From assembly GCA_003116975.1 (NCBI GenBank), contig BGKB01000035.1, positions 540,897 to 604,896 on the forward strand: a stretch of 64,000 nt of DNA. Reading direction: 5' to 3'. Under the pieces are notes generated by a model. The model was not told the origin of the DNA, searched no databases, and worked only from the letters and a program-made list of their open reading frames with translations. How positions within the stretch are numbered: position 1 is the first letter of the stretch; the number at the start of each line of letters is the position of its first letter. Positions 61,568-64,000 of the stretch are shown one piece after another. Made by a program: the position numbers and the translations under genes. This DNA comes from Aurantiochytrium sp. KH105. Taxonomy: Eukaryota > Sar > Bigyra > Thraustochytrida > Thraustochytriidae.

Positions 61568-62826
61568 TCACTTCGTGCACGAGATGGATTTGATGTAGAT
61601 ATCACGAGATGATGTCTCTGTCAACAGAGAGACCACAACGATCACATTTATATCGTTTATTCCCACCAAGATTGCGTTTCACGTATCCGCATCTTGTGCA
61701 GGTTTTTGAAGTGTACTCTTCAGGAACGGCCAACGTGTTTCTTACATGTCCGTGGTTTTGAATGAGTTCGTCGCGAAAGCGGCAGTGAGAAAGCATTTGT
61801 ATCTTGCGCTTCGCAGTTGGATGGAGCTTGTGTGATTGGAGGATACTCTTGACACCTTTTTTACCAACCCGGATTTCTTGAAAATTGTCCAGAAGAAAGC
61901 GAATGATCTTGTTGTGTGTGTCTTTGACTTTGTTCTTCATTTTTGCCCAAAGCATTTGCTCTTTGCGCTTGTAGGTCTTCTTTCTATGTATGCGACTTCT
62001 CGTCTTTCCATCCCCATCCCGGGAGCTTCTGATCTGGTCAATACGCTTTGCCAAGTCGAGCATATTGTAAGACTTAAAATTTCCACGTATTTCAGAACTA
62101 GTGGTACGTGGTAAGACGTTGAGTGTTGCGCATAGTTTTGCATTGTTCGAACAGAGTATTTGAAAGTCACGAGCACCTGAATCGAGTGTCGCGTCTTTAA
62201 AAGGTGCTGGTTTGAGCCTTTCTCGCTTTTCTGATATAGAATGATCAGGTACCAACGACCAGCTTCTTCGTGAACGATTTTGCAGTCCTTTTAAATCTTG
62301 GGGAGCTTTCGATTTCGCTTTTTCGAACCTTGACGTTTGTATCGAATGGTCCAAATGGTTCAGCTTTGTCGTCAACATCCAACTTCCACCTATATTTTTT
62401 CATGAGGAAGATGAAGTTGTCATCAAATGCATTGTCCTTGGCGAACATACACTTTTGAACTGGAATAATACCGAATCCACGCTTATCGCGCCTTAACTGA
62501 AAGAGCATTTCGAGCTTTTTGATGTTTCCAGCTTTTTTGTTCGAAAAAGCGGATTTGTAAGCTGCTCCTAGACGACGCAGCGTGTCACCACGCATATGGT
62601 ATGGAAGACTCTCAATCTCGTCATCGAGCTTTCGTTTCTTCTCGACTTCACGATTCAACGCTTTACGAGTTGGCCCAAGAAAGTATCTTTTCATCTCCGC
62701 AAAACGAGTACCGACATTTCCTTTCTTGATATGCTCAAGAGCCAGGTTCCATAATGCACGTAGTGCGTGGTGAATTTTGGCAAAAATTTGTCTTTGACGA
62801 AATGTTGGTCGTAGCTTAACTTTCAT
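61568..62826 (-). pseudogene. TnpB/Fanzor2-type RNA-guided nuclease, frameshifted
   Basis: The gene should start at the ATG ending at 62826 with MKVKLRPTFRQRQIFAKIHH, the usual TnpB N-terminus. Frame A runs to a stop at 62245. The following ~60 bases use a second frame (CKIVHEEAGRWYLII, about 62278-62234), then a third frame carries the rest: LDSGARDFQ with the RuvC-I Asp at 62181-62183, a basic helix, then SHCRFRDELI, PEEYTSKTC, a four-Cys zinc finger (CTRCG to CDRCG) and VDRDII with the RuvC-III Asp. A last shift near 61,610 cuts off a 13-residue end still readable to 61568. At least three frame changes make an active product unlikely. Most catalytic landmarks survive, so the loss is recent. 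Fanzor2 proteins are known RNA-guided nucleases linked to IS607 elements. Confidence 0.87.
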
Positions 62827-63423
62827 CGATCTTAAGTCGCTTTCTTCCGCGTCGTCTGCTTCGTTGACCATAGAGACGACACCCGAAGACGGTGATGATT
62901 GAGATGAGGTCTTTGACGAGCTCATCGTGCGGTCCTCCATCGTCTTCTTGTCCATTTGGATGGACAACTCGAATTGACCCTCCTTTCGAAGTGACAATCC
63001 ACTCGAGCAAGTTGAATGCGAGTCTACAGAGACGGTCTCTATAGGTAACCACGACTTCATCGAGTCCTCCACGCATTGCGAGTTCCAGAATGGAACGAGG
63101 ACCGCGTCTTTTGAAGTCGATACCCGACCCAATGATTTGGATGACTTGATGATCGGGGAAGTTTTCTTCGACCTAAGCGACTTGTCTGGAGAGGTCGTCC
63201 TTCTGCGCTTTGCTACTGACTCTTGCATAACATAGTCGACGTCGCTCAACTTCCGTTTGCCCAGGAGTGTCCGAGTTGATGTAAAAGTCCTCGATACATA
63301 CTCGTCGGTGTCCGCCTTTTGTTCTGTTACTTCTGACTTTGTTGTCGTTAGCGTAGTTTCTCTGTGCAATCCGAGCCGCAAAGCGGCGACTCCAACGGAG
63401 ACGTAATGTCGCTCGTCTGACAT
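62816..63423 (-). pseudogene. IS607-family serine recombinase (tnpA-like), broken
   Basis: The ATG at 63423 opens MSDERHYVSVGVAALRLGLH, a MerR-like helix-turn-helix typical of IS607 TnpA. Near 63,355 the frame shifts; the next frame continues NKVRSNRTKGGHRRV (end of the DNA-binding part) and LCYARVSSKAQ with the catalytic Ser at 63215-63217. It then meets a TAG at 63173-63175. Beyond this stop the same frame resumes with homologous sequence (DHQVIQ, GSGIDFKRRG), then VVVTYRDRLCRLAF and ITVFGCRLYG, ending at 62816. So one frameshift and one nonsense codon break an otherwise complete gene of ~200 residues. IS607 recombinases excise and insert elements through a Ser-DNA link. Confidence 0.87.
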
Positions 63424-64000
63424 CGAGCGACACCACCAACCCGAGTTTCGGTTTTGCTGGAAACGATTTGGTGTTGTTTTGGTGTTGTTTTCGATTCAGG
63501 TCACTTCCACACCCGGTCGTATCGTATAGCCCCGCGACAAGTACTAACAGCTTTAGCCCCCAGCCGCGAACCATGCCGTGCCACCTGCCGACTGTCAACG
63601 CAGAGGTGGCCCTGGTCACGCGTGGCTGCCGAGAACTTTTACGTCTGCCGCAATCGTCGGAGCGCAAGCCGCCAGATAGACTGCTTGCGAAGTCCGGCCG
63701 ACTAGACGTCCTCTCCACTCAGCCTCTAGCAGCGCAGCTAGAAGGCCAAGAATTCTGCACTTACGATGGGCGGTTCTGCACTTGCAAATGCGTCGAGCAG
63801 CACTTGCAATCTGGATGTTGTGCCACCAGCGCCAATGCCTCGCTCAATGGGTTGACAGTGAGGCCGGCTGGTCACTGCTGCAATGACTGGATGCTAGTAG
63901 AGCAATGGACTGGCTGCCACTTGCAAGCCGAATTACTCGACTTGCTGGACAATTATTGTAGACACTTGGAAGAGAAAAATAGCCCTAAGCGATAGTAAGA
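63424..64000. other. Right-edge flank, no recognised gene
   Basis: 577 bases. The first ~70 bases probably contain the transposon's upstream flank, including a GGTGTTGTTTT direct repeat. An open plus-strand frame (63468-63995) is Cys/Leu/Ser-rich without known domain; CACTTGCAA occurs three times in it (about 63779, 63801, 63918). I do not support it as a gene. Confidence 0.4.

Larger units (their letters stand above)
61568..63423 (-). mobile_element. Decayed IS607-type transposon carrying a Fanzor2/TnpB nuclease
   Basis: Two overlapping minus-strand genes in the IS607 order: recombinase first, then a TnpB-like nuclease whose ATG (62826-62824) overlaps the recombinase stop (62818-62816) by 11 bases. 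The span is visibly A+T-richer than the pyruvate kinase gene next to it. IS607 elements have no terminal inverted repeats, so the ends cannot be set from sequence alone; these limits are just the gene span. A GGTGTTGTTTT direct repeat just upstream (63468-63492) may mark the left flank. Inserted about 225 bases past the pyruvate kinase stop, without breaking it. Confidence 0.88.

Noticed and set aside
61568-63423. Reading the transposon frameshifts as introns
   Set aside because: The shifts are a few bases in size, without donor/acceptor pairs, and one gene also has an internal TAG; decay explains them better.
63468-63995. Plus-strand frame of 175 codons at the right edge
   Set aside because: No recognised domain, opens in the transposon flank, composition unlike neighbours; kept as an unassigned flank.

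Overview
This window looks like nuclear DNA from a compact protist genome. Reasons: long intron-poor genes on both strands with mostly short spacers; a few small spliceosomal introns (donors GTACGT, GTGCGT, GTGAGT, GTAAGT; acceptors CAG/TAG); and eukaryote-only gene families (HIRA, B9D2, UBE2T, GRIP golgin, VTC1, FPG1, MAP kinase kinase-like, 3R-Myb). B9D2 belongs to the ciliary transition zone, so the organism probably makes a flagellated cell. I infer a stramenopile such as a thraustochytrid, but nothing here proves the lineage. Base composition is G+C-rich apart from the last few kilobases.

Layout. 1-5.6 kb: 3R-Myb factor running in from the left edge, kelch/cytochrome b561 membrane protein, long spacer. 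5.6-11.3 kb: VTC1-like protein, radical-SAM-like protein with a degenerate cluster motif, UBE2T-like E2, CBS-TLDc protein. 11.3-14.2 kb: gene-poor stretch with a long GAAA tract and TGAT arrays. 14.2-23.4 kb: inositol 5-phosphatase with C2-like domain and CaaX end, FPG1 DNA glycosylase, a hypothetical protein, and a VWA/propeller membrane protein. 24.8-30.8 kb: a three-exon ABHD10-like hydrolase divergent from an FSH1/OVCA2-type hydrolase, ASNSD1 divergent from a secreted duplicated Cys-rich protein. 31.5-38 kb: armadillo/IQ protein and two unrecognised proteins. 38-45 kb: HIRA divergent from a WDR27-like WD40 protein, both with 5' introns. 45-55.8 kb: GRIP golgin, B9D2, a helical-repeat/methyltransferase fusion, SAM-MAP2K-like kinase. 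57.5-61.3 kb: a four-exon TMEM234 gene divergent from pyruvate kinase.

The stand-out feature is at about 61.57-63.42 kb on the minus strand: a decayed IS607-type transposon. A serine recombinase (tnpA-like) overlaps by 11 bases a TnpB/Fanzor RNA-guided nuclease reading frame (Fanzor2 type). Both genes are broken: one internal stop and one frameshift in the recombinase, and several frameshifts in the nuclease. Most family motifs are still readable, and the element is visibly more A+T-rich than its surroundings.

The genes are ordinary independent eukaryotic units, not operons. Several neighbours are divergent pairs that probably share promoters (radical-SAM-like/UBE2T, FPG1/hypothetical, the two hydrolases, ASNSD1/secreted protein, HIRA/WDR27-like, golgin/B9D2, TMEM234/pyruvate kinase). 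Unless stated, I placed starts at the first in-frame ATG supported by domain homology, because many long open frames here extend upstream only through non-ATG codons.
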